Positions 1-8,419 of a DNA stretch of 35,543 bases are shown here, piece after piece. The notes below the pieces were generated by a model, which was given only the letters and a program-made list of their open reading frames with translations, was not told where the DNA came from and ran no database searches. A program made the translations under genes and the position numbers. Each line of letters opens with the position of its first letter. Positions within the stretch are counted from its first letter, which is position 1. Source of the DNA: Paramuribaculum intestinale (GTDB taxonomy: Bacteria > Bacteroidota > Bacteroidia > Bacteroidales > Muribaculaceae); assembly GCF_003024925.1 (NCBI RefSeq), contig NZ_PUED01000007.1, forward strand, positions 1 through 35,543, given 5' to 3'.

Positions 1-42
1 CTGGTTGGCTCTGCGGCAGCGTCAGATTGGTATAAGGGACAG
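1..42 (+). other. Residual Nextera/Tn5 sequencing adapter at contig end (artefact)
   Basis: Bases 10-42 align without gaps to the 33-nt Illumina Nextera read-1 transposase adapter. I count 28 of 33 identical positions; the differences are at 12-13 (TG for GT), 28-29 (TG for GT) and 37 (G for A). Bases 24-42 correspond to the 19-bp Tn5 mosaic end, and bases 1-9 would then be index or flow-cell side sequence. The coding sequence of the neighbouring HAD gene runs to base 43, and the apparent stop codon lies inside the adapter. This part should be trimmed. Confidence 0.9.
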
Positions 43-426
43 GGTGACAAGCACCCGCTTCACTCCTGACTGCTGAAGCTGACGGAGCATGTCGGCAGCC
101 CCCGGCATGACCGACACTTCGGGCATCGAAGCGAAAAACTCGGTCTTGAGGCGATAAAGCTCCTTGATCTCGTCATCGTCAGGCACGCGCCCGGCGTAGC
201 GCTCCATGAGCAGACGTATGGTGGCGGCGCCTGTACGCCCCTCATGGAGGAAATATTCCTCCACGGGCAGATCCACACCCACGGTCAGCATCATACGGCG
301 CCAGGCTTCGGCATGGCGCGGCATGGAGTCGTAGAGTGTGCCGTCCATGTCGATCAGCGCGGCACGGAGTTCAAAACGCGGATATCCGCGCGAAGCTATG
401 AAACGTTGTATGCTGTCAGTCATCAT
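43..426 (-). CDS. HAD-superfamily hydrolase (beta-phosphoglucomutase/phosphatase-like), 3' end missing
   Basis: The first 128 residues of a haloacid dehalogenase-type phosphatase are present. Motif I is DMDGTLYDSMP at about residues 27-37, with the nucleophile and acid/base aspartates two apart. A helical cap follows (about 40-105), then the approach to motif II (KRVLVT, 123-128), where family members continue with Gly-Ser. That continuation is lost because the contig runs into adapter at base 42, so the peptide LSLIPI and the stop that seem to end the ORF are artefacts. The start overlaps the stop of the AsmA-like gene (ATGATG at 426-421), which suggests translational coupling. The substrate cannot be told; sugar phosphates are usual for this cap type. 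The call to the HAD family is firm, the subfamily is not. Confidence 0.85.
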
Positions 427-3400
427 TTCTTGCGTTTTTTATCTTTTTTGGACGATTTTTTGGTGTCCGATGCATTGTCGGGCATGGGAAACGGCGGCTC
501 CTTGGGGCCTTCGAGCACTCCACCCTGAATGAATATCACCGAATCGGCGTGTGTCAGCGTGTCGGCCACGGAGAACTCCGCCCTGTCGGGGCGCGGAGCC
601 TCCATCATGAGTTTTGTCTGGCGGCCGCTGCTGACACCGAACTTAAACACCTCCTGAATCTTGTGGATCAGGTTGATGCGGGTAGTGTCGGTGAGCTGCC
701 GCGACGAGCTCACGGCATACTCGTTGAAGCGTGCCTTGCCGAGCCTTATCTTCAGATCGCCCGGCTTGCCCTTGATGTTGATGCCAAACTTGAACGGCAG
801 CGGCGACTTCAATACGGCCACATGATAGTCGAGATCCATGTCGAGCGTGTTGCCACCGCTCACCCCGAGGCGATAGCGGTCGAGATCGAATACGAACGGG
901 AACAGATCCAGACGCGAGTCGCGCACCATCAGTTCCACCTGCATCGATTTGATCAGATTGTGTTTCTTATCCTTGAACATCAGCCACTTCGCCATCGTGC
1001 GGAACGTCTCTCCGTCGATCAGCCGGAGCGAATCGCCCGAAAGTTTCAGCACAAGATTGAAGGTGTGGAACTTCATGTTCATCAGCGAATCAAGATCGGT
1101 GGTCATAGCCGCGTCGGCTGTCACTATACCGTCGACCTCACGCAGCAGCGGCAGTATGGAATCTATCTCCGGCATCAAGTGCAGGAACTGCTTGAGATGC
1201 AGTCGGCGTATGACCATTCCGGCCGCAAACCTCAGGTCGTGCTTGGTCTGTCCGGCGTAGAGCGCCGTCAGATCCATCGATCCCATAGGCGTATATCCGG
1301 CCAGACGGTCGAGATGTATGGCTCCGTCGCTGACATTGAGCTTACCCTGCAGCTTCTGAAGCCATATATCGGCATAGAGTACGTTTGCAGCGTCGATATC
1401 GAGCCGTGCATTTACATTGGAAGGCACTACAAACGCTGCTCCCACGGTGTCGGCGGCCTGAAGGGCCATGACATTCTCAGCCGCTTCATCGGAAGCGTCG
1501 GCACTGATCGCCTTAGCCTGTCCGAGCGACTTCTTCTCCGCGAACGCCGAACCGGCGAGTATGGCCGAAGTGATATTGTTGATGTCGACGGTATCGCTCT
1601 TGATGGTGAAATCCATTTCAAGCGGCGAGCCACGGCGCGATGAAAGCGCACGCGTGATGTTGGAGATGGTGCCGTTGATCAGGAAATCGGACTTGCCCAT
1701 GCGGTATCGGGTGTTGCGTATCACCACCGAATCTGTGGAGATCTGCATATCGAGTCCGGTGATGCGGTTGCGCACCGGAAAGTAAGGTGTCATCATTCTT
1801 GCCCGCTTGGCCTTGATGTGAGCCGACGCGCTCCACCGGCGCATAAGTCCCACCAGATCGCGGTCGACATCAAAATCCATCATCTCCCTGCCGGCATTGG
1901 CCGAATCTATCTCAGCCCGCATGCGCCTCATGCGGGCAGCCCGCTGCAGCGAGTCGGACGCCGAGACAGCGATACGCCGCTTCGGCCGTCGGCGCGGATG
2001 GAGCGATATATCGGCCTTGGCATCGGTCAGCGCCAGACGGCTGAACGCGTCGGAATACCGCATACGCCCGGCCGACATGCCGACCGTCAGCAGCGGATCG
2101 CGCGCTCCACCCTCAAAGCGCTGCAAGGTGGCTTTTATGTCGGCATTGCGTATCACCACCCTCATGGAGTCGGAATCGGAGCGCAGCGACATGCGCCGGA
2201 CGCTTGCCGTAAAGCCAAGCGGCGTGATGACGGTGGTGTCGAACGTAGCCTTGGTGTTGCGTGTGCCCATACCCACCTTCAGGCCTCGTGACAGCAGAGC
2301 CACACCGTCGCCGACAAAAGCGAGGGTGTCGGATGTCAGACTGACACGCAGCAGCGAGTCCACCTCCTGACCGTCGGCCGTGGTGAGATGTGTGTTGGTG
2401 CCGAAACTCAGCTGCGCACGGGTGACGTAGGCCAGAGCCGACGAATCGCGCATGCGCAGCAGAAAATCGTCGAGCCCCACCTTGCCGTTGACCCTGATAT
2501 TGTGAAACCGCTTCGGATCGAGATCCGACAACCGCAGCGCGACATCGGTATGACCGTCGACACGCCCTCTGACAGTGAACGGCAGCCGCCGGAGCAGATC
2601 GGCCGGCAGTGCGGCAAAATCTAAATGTCCGTCGAACACACCGTCGACCCTCGGATCGCTCAGCGGATGCGTGACAGTGCCATTGAGGGTGAAGCCCACT
2701 GCCCTTCCCTGCAGGTCGAGACGTTTTATGTCGACACGCGACCCGTCGGGATTTCCGCCACAGACCGTAGCGGTGATATCGGCTTGAACACGGCGCAGTT
2801 TCAGCCGATCGTATTCAAACGAGCCACCCGGTATCATCACCGACACCTCCACATCGGGCATAGCCGGCACGCTGTCCGACAGACGCCCAATATCGTAAGG
2901 CTTAAGCAGACGCGCCCTGACATCGATCTCGGCGTCGGAAACGATCCGGGGCAGACTGCCCTTGAACCCCTCCGGAACGAGCGCCATCATATTGTCGACA
3001 CGAAGCCGGGCTGCATAAAGATCAAGACTGTGGATCAGCAGCGAGTCGGAAAAACTGATATCGGCATTCATCCCGAGTGTATTGCCTCCGATGTCGAACG
3101 TGAAATCCTCGAGCCGCAGATGATCGGGACGCCGCTGATCCCACTTCACACTGCCGTCAACTCCGAGCGTCACCGGAGCCAGATCCATCATCGGCGCCAA
3201 CCGCCCGCCACCCTCGGCTCTCGCCGAAATGGTATAGACCGGCGCCTTCTCTCCGTCGACAGCCGTCAGGGCGATGTCGAGCACTGCATCGATCGAGTCG
3301 GCGAGCGAAACGTAGCGCACCGGAGCGGCGCCATTGAGCACGAAGCGGTCGATGCTTATATAAGGCAGAGGCGAGGAAGCCGTATCAGACTGTTCTTCGG

Positions 3401-3887
3401 CCTCCGGAACTATATCGTAGTTGGCGTGGAGGTCATCGACCTTCACGAGATTGACCCTCGGAGCATCTATCTCCACGTCATAAAGCATTATATAGCCCAT
3501 CGTGGCCGCCCACACGTTTATGCCGCCGCTCAGACGGCTTACGGTCAGCAGAGTGTCGGCCGAAGCAGGCAGCTGGGCTCTCTGTTGGGGTGTGATGCTG
3601 TCGAGAGCGTCGGACACCACCGTCAGATCGTCGACGTCGAGCCTGACTTTAGGGAAAGTCTTCCAGAACGTCAGCTCCACGCGACGAGCCTTGACATGGC
3701 CGTCGATAAACTCTCCGGAATATCTTTCGACCATAGAGGTGAGCGTTTCGGGCGAAAGCAGCCACACCACGCATGCCGTAGCGGCCACAGCCAGCAGTGC
3801 CAGAGAGCCGACAGCCACAGCCGTCCATTTGAGCACACGACGCCACAACGGACGTCTTTTTGAAGATGTTGTATTATCAGATGTCAT
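423..3887 (-). CDS. Large AsmA-like envelope protein
   Basis: This is a 1154-residue protein with a short basic cytoplasmic start (KRRPLWRRVLKW), one transmembrane helix (about residues 20-45), and then a long periplasmic region rich in beta-strand-like alternation. The segment just after the helix (PETLTSMVERYSGEFIDGHV, then VELTFWKTFPKVRLDVDDLTV) is the typical AsmA N-terminal signature. The C-terminal third carries the AsmA C-terminal type pattern (DSLRLIDGETFRTMAKWLMFKDK) and ends in a Lys/Ser-rich tail. AsmA-family proteins are thought to form long grooves that carry phospholipid between inner and outer membranes; that role here is inferred from the family. It is the first gene of a two-gene unit with the HAD hydrolase, which its stop codon overlaps. 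A -7 box (TAATTTTG on this strand, 3959-3952) lies about 65 nt upstream. Confidence 0.85.
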   Translation of the reverse strand: MTSDNTTSSKRRPLWRRVLKWTAVAVGSLALLAVAATACVVWLLSPETLTSMVERYSGEFIDGHVKARRVELTFWKTFPKVRLDVDDLTVVSDALDSITPQQRAQLPASADTLLTVSRLSGGINVWAATMGYIMLYDVEIDAPRVNLVKVDDLHANYDIVPEAEEQSDTASSPLPYISIDRFVLNGAAPVRYVSLADSIDAVLDIALTAVDGEKAPVYTISARAEGGGRLAPMMDLAPVTLGVDGSVKWDQRRPDHLRLEDFTFDIGGNTLGMNADISFSDSLLIHSLDLYAARLRVDNMMALVPEGFKGSLPRIVSDAEIDVRARLLKPYDIGRLSDSVPAMPDVEVSVMIPGGSFEYDRLKLRRVQADITATVCGGNPDGSRVDIKRLDLQGRAVGFTLNGTVTHPLSDPRVDGVFDGHLDFAALPADLLRRLPFTVRGRVDGHTDVALRLSDLDPKRFHNIRVNGKVGLDDFLLRMRDSSALAYVTRAQLSFGTNTHLTTADGQEVDSLLRVSLTSDTLAFVGDGVALLSRGLKVGMGTRNTKATFDTTVITPLGFTASVRRMSLRSDSDSMRVVIRNADIKATLQRFEGGARDPLLTVGMSAGRMRYSDAFSRLALTDAKADISLHPRRRPKRRIAVSASDSLQRAARMRRMRAEIDSANAGREMMDFDVDRDLVGLMRRWSASAHIKAKRARMMTPYFPVRNRITGLDMQISTDSVVIRNTRYRMGKSDFLINGTISNITRALSSRRGSPLEMDFTIKSDTVDINNITSAILAGSAFAEKKSLGQAKAISADASDEAAENVMALQAADTVGAAFVVPSNVNARLDIDAANVLYADIWLQKLQGKLNVSDGAIHLDRLAGYTPMGSMDLTALYAGQTKHDLRFAAGMVIRRLHLKQFLHLMPEIDSILPLLREVDGIVTADAAMTTDLDSLMNMKFHTFNLVLKLSGDSLRLIDGETFRTMAKWLMFKDKKHNLIKSMQVELMVRDSRLDLFPFVFDLDRYRLGVSGGNTLDMDLDYHVAVLKSPLPFKFGINIKGKPGDLKIRLGKARFNEYAVSSSRQLTDTTRINLIHKIQEVFKFGVSSGRQTKLMMEAPRPDRAEFSVADTLTHADSVIFIQGGVLEGPKEPPFPMPDNASDTKKSSKKDKKRKK

Positions 3888-3951
3888 TTGTCAGTCGGTT
3901 CGCGAATCAGGATAAGTGATAGAAACAAACACATCAAGCATGTTTCCCGCA

Positions 3952-3980
3952 CAAAATTACTGAATTATTTGTTAATTTTG
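3952..3980. promoter_or_regulatory. Divergent pair of -7 promoter elements (AsmA-like gene / hflX)
   Basis: Two perfect TAATTTTG boxes point away from each other: 3959-3952 on the minus strand and 3973-3980 on the plus strand, separated by 13 nt, so they form an inverted repeat with 8-bp arms. They match the Bacteroidetes TAnnTTTG -7 consensus. Transcription of hflX would start near 3987, leaving a leader of about 18 nt; the AsmA-like gene would have a leader of about 60 nt. I do not see a convincing TTTG -33 box at the expected distance for either direction. Confidence 0.65.
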
Positions 3981-4004
3981 CATCTGACAAACAAACAACC
4001 ACGC

Positions 4005-5255
4005 ATGAAAGATCTTCCCACCGCCACCGAAGCACCCGAACGCGCCATACTCGTAGGACTGATCACTCCGGCCCAGAACGAGGCACGCGCCAAGGAATAT
4101 CTCGACGAACTGGAATTTCTGGCCGACACGGCCGGAGCCGTCACAGTGCGCAAGTTCACACAGAAGATGAACGGCCCCGACTCCCGCACCTTCGTCGGAT
4201 CAGGCAAGCTCGAAGAGATACGCCAATACAACGAGGACAACGACATAGCGATGGCGATCTTCGACGACGACCTGTCGTCGAAACAGGTGGCCAACATCGA
4301 AAAAGAGCTGAAGATTAAGGTGCTTGACCGCACCGGACTCATCCTCGACATATTCGCCAAGCGCGCACGCACGGCCAACGCACGCACACAGGTGGAACTG
4401 GCCCAGTACCAGTATCTGCTGCCGCGGCTCACACGCATGTGGACCCACCTCGAACGCCAGCGTGGAGGCATAGGCATGCGCGGCCCCGGCGAAACACAGA
4501 TAGAGACCGACCGACGCATAATACTCGACAAGATCTCGCGCCTAAAAGAGGAGCTGAGATCAATCGACCGGCAGAAGTCGATACAGCGCAAAAACCGCGG
4601 CAAGCTCACCCGCGTGGCTCTCGTGGGCTACACCAACGTGGGCAAGTCGACACTGATGAACCTGCTGAGCAAAAGCGACGTGTTTGCCGAGAACAAGCTG
4701 TTCGCCACGCTCGACACCACCGTGCGCAAAGTGATCATAGAAAATCTGCCGTTTCTGCTCACCGACACCGTAGGGTTTATCCGCAAACTCCCGACACACC
4801 TTGTGGACTCCTTCAAATCGACTCTCGACGAGGTGCGCGAAGCCGACCTGCTGCTGCATGTGGTCGACATCTCCCATCCCAACTTCGAGGAACAGATCGA
4901 AGTTGTCAACCGTACGCTTGCCGACGTGTGCGGATCGGCCGACAAGCCGATGATCATGGTGTTCAACAAGGTCGACGCCTTCACCTACACGCCCAAGGAT
5001 GCCGACGACCTCACTCCGGCACGCCGCGAGAACCTGTCGCTCGACGACCTGAAGCAGAGCTGGATGAGCCGCATGGGCGAGGACGCGGTGTTTATCTCCG
5101 CACGCAAGGGCATCAACATCGACGAACTCAAACACAAACTCTACGAGCGCGCCAAGCAGATACACCTTACCCGCTTCCCCTACAACGACTTCCTGTTTCA
5201 GACCTACGACAATCTGGCCGAAGAGGAGGAAGAGGAGAGCGGAGCAGACAGCTAA
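4005..5255 (+). CDS. hflX: Ribosome-associated GTPase HflX
   Basis: A 416-residue GTPase that in other bacteria binds the 50S subunit and splits stalled or stressed 70S ribosomes. The N-terminal HflX domain includes the glycine-rich loop GPGETQIETDRR and GSGKLEEI. The G domain shows G1 GYTNVGKST, the G3 region DTVGFIRKLP, G4 NKVD and G5 SARKG. A short C-terminal region ends in an acidic Glu-rich tail. The reading frame is open upstream to 3888, but the ATG at 4005 is chosen because the -7 box ends at 3980, so the upstream codons would not be transcribed, and because family similarity starts just after it (ERAILVGLITPAQNEARAKEYLDEL). It is a single-gene unit, convergent with the GH16 gene. Confidence 0.95.
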   Translation: MKDLPTATEAPERAILVGLITPAQNEARAKEYLDELEFLADTAGAVTVRKFTQKMNGPDSRTFVGSGKLEEIRQYNEDNDIAMAIFDDDLSSKQVANIEKELKIKVLDRTGLILDIFAKRARTANARTQVELAQYQYLLPRLTRMWTHLERQRGGIGMRGPGETQIETDRRIILDKISRLKEELRSIDRQKSIQRKNRGKLTRVALVGYTNVGKSTLMNLLSKSDVFAENKLFATLDTTVRKVIIENLPFLLTDTVGFIRKLPTHLVDSFKSTLDEVREADLLLHVVDISHPNFEEQIEVVNRTLADVCGSADKPMIMVFNKVDAFTYTPKDADDLTPARRENLSLDDLKQSWMSRMGEDAVFISARKGINIDELKHKLYERAKQIHLTRFPYNDFLFQTYDNLAEEEEEESGADS

Positions 5256-5303
5256 TGAATCCCACCGCATGACGATGCGCCATCCGCACGGGCGCAGTCA
5301 GCA

Positions 5304-5362
5304 GCGAAAAAAAACAACTCACCCCCGGAGCGCGAATCAGACGATTCAATGCTCCGGGGTGA
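5304..5362 (-). terminator. Rho-independent terminator of the GH16 gene
   Basis: A long hairpin pairs 5319-5331 (TCACCCCCGGAGC, one C bulged) with 5351-5362 (GCTCCGGGGTGA), with a second small stem GAATC/GATTC (5334-5338 with 5343-5347) inside. Read on the minus strand it is followed by a run of eight T (complement of 5307-5314), the classic arrangement for the gene ending at 5398. On the plus strand there is no T-run, so it is weaker for hflX, though the hairpin may still serve both. Confidence 0.85.
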
Positions 5363-5397
5363 CTGTTATCCGGTATCAGTCAAAGACACGGCGCGCA

Positions 5398-6219
5398 TCA
5401 CTCAGCGCGCTCATAGTAGCGCACCCAGTCGACAAGCATCTCCACCGGCAGATCCTCGGGGAACACACGTCCCACCCACTGGCCGCCAAGCTGCATATCG
5501 ATCATCAGATACATCGGGCGATAGTAGGGGAACTGACTGGCAGCGTCGGCACCCTCGATGCGCGGATAGGTGTTGACATGCGTGTCGTTGATAAAGAATC
5601 GCACGCTGTCGGGATACATCTCCACCGCATACACATTGTAATCATCCGGATCGATGACACCGGTGCGCGACGGCACGGGATCATTCATGCCCTTATTATA
5701 CGTATAATCGGAGTGGACGGTCTGATAGGCTATCGAGTCGGAGTTGAGGCGTTCCATGATGTCGATCTCGCCACCGTAAGGCCATTGGGTGCTGCCATAC
5801 TCCTCCGACGCCGAAGGCTCCGGAAGCATCCAGATCGCAGGCCATGCGCCGCGCGCACCCTGCAGCTTGGCGCGGACCTCCAGACGTCCGCCGAGGAAAG
5901 CCTTCTTGCCTTTGGTAAATATACCGCCGGTGAGATATTCCACCGGACCGGCTGTGCCGGCGCTGTCGGCAATACCTTTGAGCACGGCATTGCCATCGCG
6001 CATCTCATACAGACGGTCGTCCGACGACATGTGAGCACACCAGTCGGGTGTGCCTTTGGGGATTCTCGACCATACGGTAGTATCGGCCTGACCGTCGTAG
6101 TCAAACTCTTCTGACCATACGAGCTTCCATTCGTCGGACTTCTGTTCGGTCTTCGCGCATGACACCACGGCCAGAGCCATAAACGCCATGGCGGGAATAA
6201 GGAAACGTTTAAAACGCAT
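5398..6219 (-). CDS. Glycoside hydrolase family 16 beta-glucanase lipoprotein
   Basis: A 273-residue secreted enzyme of the GH16 family, which hydrolyses beta-1,3- and beta-1,3-1,4-glucans (laminarin, lichenan) or related galactans with retention of configuration. A type II signal peptide ends in the lipobox LAVVSC with Cys21 as the lipidated residue, so it is probably anchored in an outer or periplasmic leaflet. The catalytic motif GEIDIMER is at residues 150-157, giving nucleophile Glu151, helper Asp153 and acid/base Glu156. Typical GH16 sequences surround it (WSEEFDYDG near the start, RLEVRAKLQGARGAWPAIWML before the motif). The start at 6219 is chosen because it gives the signal peptide directly. 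No SusC/SusD genes are in view, so this is a lone enzyme rather than part of a visible polysaccharide locus. Laminarinase-like activity is inferred. Confidence 0.9.
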   Translation of the reverse strand: MRFKRFLIPAMAFMALAVVSCAKTEQKSDEWKLVWSEEFDYDGQADTTVWSRIPKGTPDWCAHMSSDDRLYEMRDGNAVLKGIADSAGTAGPVEYLTGGIFTKGKKAFLGGRLEVRAKLQGARGAWPAIWMLPEPSASEEYGSTQWPYGGEIDIMERLNSDSIAYQTVHSDYTYNKGMNDPVPSRTGVIDPDDYNVYAVEMYPDSVRFFINDTHVNTYPRIEGADAASQFPYYRPMYLMIDMQLGGQWVGRVFPEDLPVEMLVDWVRYYERAE

Positions 6220-6354
6220 TTTTTTGATTTTGTTTTGGAGTAATATTTGTTTGGAGTAATAATAGTCTTGTTGCGCCGACAATAGGATGCTCCTTCCCGG
6301 CAATGTTTGTTCTTGACAATGCCCGGCAAAAACCTATCCAGGCCTGATTTTCTG

Positions 6355-6362
6355 CAAATTTA
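6355..6362 (-). promoter_or_regulatory. Possible -7 element for the GH16 gene
   Basis: TAAATTTG on the minus strand fits the TAnnTTTG consensus and would give a leader of about 125 nt. The 340-bp gap 6220-6559 between the divergent GH16 and dnaX genes is AT-rich. Apart from this box and the dnaX promoter I see no gene or clear structure in it. Confidence 0.4.
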
Positions 6363-6471
6363 CACAATATTTCTTTCAATTCAACGCCAAACCACCCCTC
6401 AACAACCCTCATTATGTTAAAAAACATATTTTGTGCGCGGCAGGAAAGCAAAGGGAAAATCGTGGCGAAAA

Positions 6472-6503
6472 TTTGGTAGCGGGAGAAATGTTGCATAAAT
6501 TTG
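6472..6503 (+). promoter_or_regulatory. Promoter of dnaX
   Basis: TTTG at 6472-6475, a 20-nt spacer, and TAAATTTG at 6496-6503 make an excellent Bacteroidetes housekeeping promoter. Transcription would begin near 6510, giving a leader of about 50 nt before the ATG at 6560. Confidence 0.8.
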
Positions 6504-6559
6504 TAGTGGGAAACCCACACAGTTGTCCCTGCATAAGAATCCATCTCCGAAACTAATAT

Positions 6560-8365
6560 ATGACCCCGTATCTTGTATCGGCACGCAAATATCGACCGAC
6601 GACGTTTGAATCGGTCGTAGGACAGTCGGCTCTGACCTCGACGCTCAAAAATGCCGTCGTTTCGGGCCGTATAGCCAGCTCCTACCTGTTCTGCGGCACG
6701 CGCGGAGTGGGCAAGACCACATGCGCCCGTATCTTTGCCAAGACCATCAACTGCGAGCATCTGACCGCCGAGGGCAACCCATGCAACGAGTGCGACTCGT
6801 GCAAGGCTTTCAACGCAGGCACCTCGCTCAACATCATAGAGCTTGACGCTGCGTCGAACAACGGTGTAGACGCCATGCGCGCCCTCACCGAGCAGGTGAG
6901 AGTGCCGCCCGTGCAGGGCCGCTACAAGGTGTTTATCGTCGACGAGGTGCACATGCTCTCCACGCAGGCCTTCAACGCGTTTCTTAAAACCCTTGAGGAG
7001 CCGCCGGGCTACGTGGTGTTTGTGCTCGCCACCACCGAAAAGCAGAAGATCATACCCACGATACTCTCGCGCTGCCAGATCTACGACTTCCACCGCATAT
7101 CCATCCCCGACATCATCCGCCAGCTGCAGTACGTGGCCTCGCAGGAGGGAGTGGAGGCCGAGGAGGCCGCTCTCAACGTCATAGCCACCAAGGCCGACGG
7201 CGGCATGCGCGACGCCCTGTCGGTATTCGACCAGGTGGCCGCATCCTCGCAGGGCAAGGTGACCTACGAGCACACGATAGCGAGTCTCAACGTGCTCGAC
7301 TACAAATATTACACTCGCCTGACCGAAGCTTTTCTGGCCGGCGACGTGCTGATGACATGGGTGATCTACCGCGAGATCCGCGACGCCGGATTCGACTCGC
7401 TCTTTTTCATCAACGGCCTGGCCGCCTATCTTCGCGATCTGATGATGGCCCGCGACCAGTCGACCGTAGGACTCGTCGAGGCGGGAGAGGAGGCCCGCAG
7501 ACAGATGGCCGACATAGGCGCCCGATGTACGCCGGGCTTCCTATACCGCGCCATGAGCCTCTGCAACGACGCCGACCTCAATTACCGCACGGCCACCAAC
7601 AAGCAATTTCTCGTAGAGCTGACGCTCGCCAAAATATGCCAATCACTCAGCCCCTCCCCTAACAAAGGCAGCGACGGAGAGGGGCGGCTGAGAAAAATAG
7701 ACGCTGCCGACACCAAAGCACCGCTTGTGAGCGTTCCGGCCGCCACCGCGCCGACAAAACCGTCGGCTCCGGCCACCACTCATAAGGCCACATCGCCACA
7801 GGCAACGGGAGCGACACCACAAGCCGCGCCGCAAGCTCCGGCTGCACCGCAGCCCCACGTACAGGCGTCACACCCCGCGACACACATGCCTGCACCGGGC
7901 ATGAGGTCGACGCTGAAGATGCCGGTGTTCAACATCAACCGACCGAACGAAACGGCTGCGGCAACGGACGACACCACAGAGGGCAATACCGCCGGCAGCG
8001 GACGGTGCAAACCGTATTCGCAGACCGATCTCGACAACGCTTGGGACGAGTTTATCGACGCATTCCCCCGCAAGCGGATTCTGGTCAACTCGATGCGGAC
8101 ATCGCGCCCGGTGCGCCTCGACGAGACGCAGGTGGGGGTGGATCTCGACTCGGAGATACAGCTGTCCACCTTCCGCGAAGAGCTTGGCGAGCTGCTGCAG
8201 TGGATGCGCGACCGTCTGCAGAACGACCATCTCACACTGCAGCTCAAAGTCACCGACCGCGAACCGATGCGCCACGTGCTCAACGACCGCGAGCTGATGC
8301 TCACCATCATCAAGGAACGTCCGATGCTCGAAAAGTTCATCAAAGGACTGAAGCTTACTCTCTGA
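6560..8365 (+). CDS. dnaX: DNA polymerase III subunit gamma/tau
   Basis: A 601-residue clamp-loader ATPase, the motor that opens the sliding clamp and, in its long tau form, links polymerase cores to the helicase. It shows Walker A GTRGVGKTT (about residues 47-55), the zinc module with Cys in CEH and CNECDSC, Walker B DEVHM, sensor 1 ATTEKQKIIPTILSRC and the QIYDF segment, then AAA+ lid and collar domains to about residue 360. A Pro/Ala/Thr-rich linker (about 365-480) leads to a compact C-terminal tau domain. The linker contains an odd hairpin-forming insert (7648-7690). No programmed frameshift signal is evident, so only tau may be made. It heads a run of plus-strand genes, with 54 nt to the next start. 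Confidence 0.95.
   Translation: MTPYLVSARKYRPTTFESVVGQSALTSTLKNAVVSGRIASSYLFCGTRGVGKTTCARIFAKTINCEHLTAEGNPCNECDSCKAFNAGTSLNIIELDAASNNGVDAMRALTEQVRVPPVQGRYKVFIVDEVHMLSTQAFNAFLKTLEEPPGYVVFVLATTEKQKIIPTILSRCQIYDFHRISIPDIIRQLQYVASQEGVEAEEAALNVIATKADGGMRDALSVFDQVAASSQGKVTYEHTIASLNVLDYKYYTRLTEAFLAGDVLMTWVIYREIRDAGFDSLFFINGLAAYLRDLMMARDQSTVGLVEAGEEARRQMADIGARCTPGFLYRAMSLCNDADLNYRTATNKQFLVELTLAKICQSLSPSPNKGSDGEGRLRKIDAADTKAPLVSVPAATAPTKPSAPATTHKATSPQATGATPQAAPQAPAAPQPHVQASHPATHMPAPGMRSTLKMPVFNINRPNETAAATDDTTEGNTAGSGRCKPYSQTDLDNAWDEFIDAFPRKRILVNSMRTSRPVRLDETQVGVDLDSEIQLSTFREELGELLQWMRDRLQNDHLTLQLKVTDREPMRHVLNDRELMLTIIKERPMLEKFIKGLKLTL
7648..7690. repeat. In-frame hairpin element inside the dnaX linker
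   Basis: CCCCTCCCC (7651-7659) pairs with GGAGAGGGG (7676-7684) at 8 of 9 positions, with CAG/CTG (7648-7650 and 7688-7690) outside a small bulge. It encodes PSPNKGSDGEG within the flexible tau linker. Its C-rich/G-rich arms look like the short palindromes often found between bacterial genes; that it is an inserted repeat is inference. Confidence 0.45.
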
Positions 8366-8419
8366 CGCCGGACGTCAGACCCACTCACCTATCCGACAGT
8401 AAAGAAACACACCTCCGAC

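Noticed and set aside
2625-3863. Long plus-strand open frame (412 codons), and others at 549-1643 and 1818-2370, opposite the AsmA-like gene
   Set aside because: Mirror images of a GC-rich coding strand. They are rich in His, Arg and Gln, have no domain motifs, and the minus strand has clear AsmA signatures.
3888-4004. Extra 39 codons in front of hflX
   Set aside because: They lie upstream of or across the -7 box at 3973-3980 and have no family similarity; translation from the ATG at 4005 fits both promoter and family.
7651-7705. Possible programmed frameshift giving a short gamma form of DnaX, with a hairpin and an AAAAA run followed by TAG in another frame
   Set aside because: The hairpin is upstream rather than downstream of the A-run, the run is only five A, and no canonical slippery heptamer is present.
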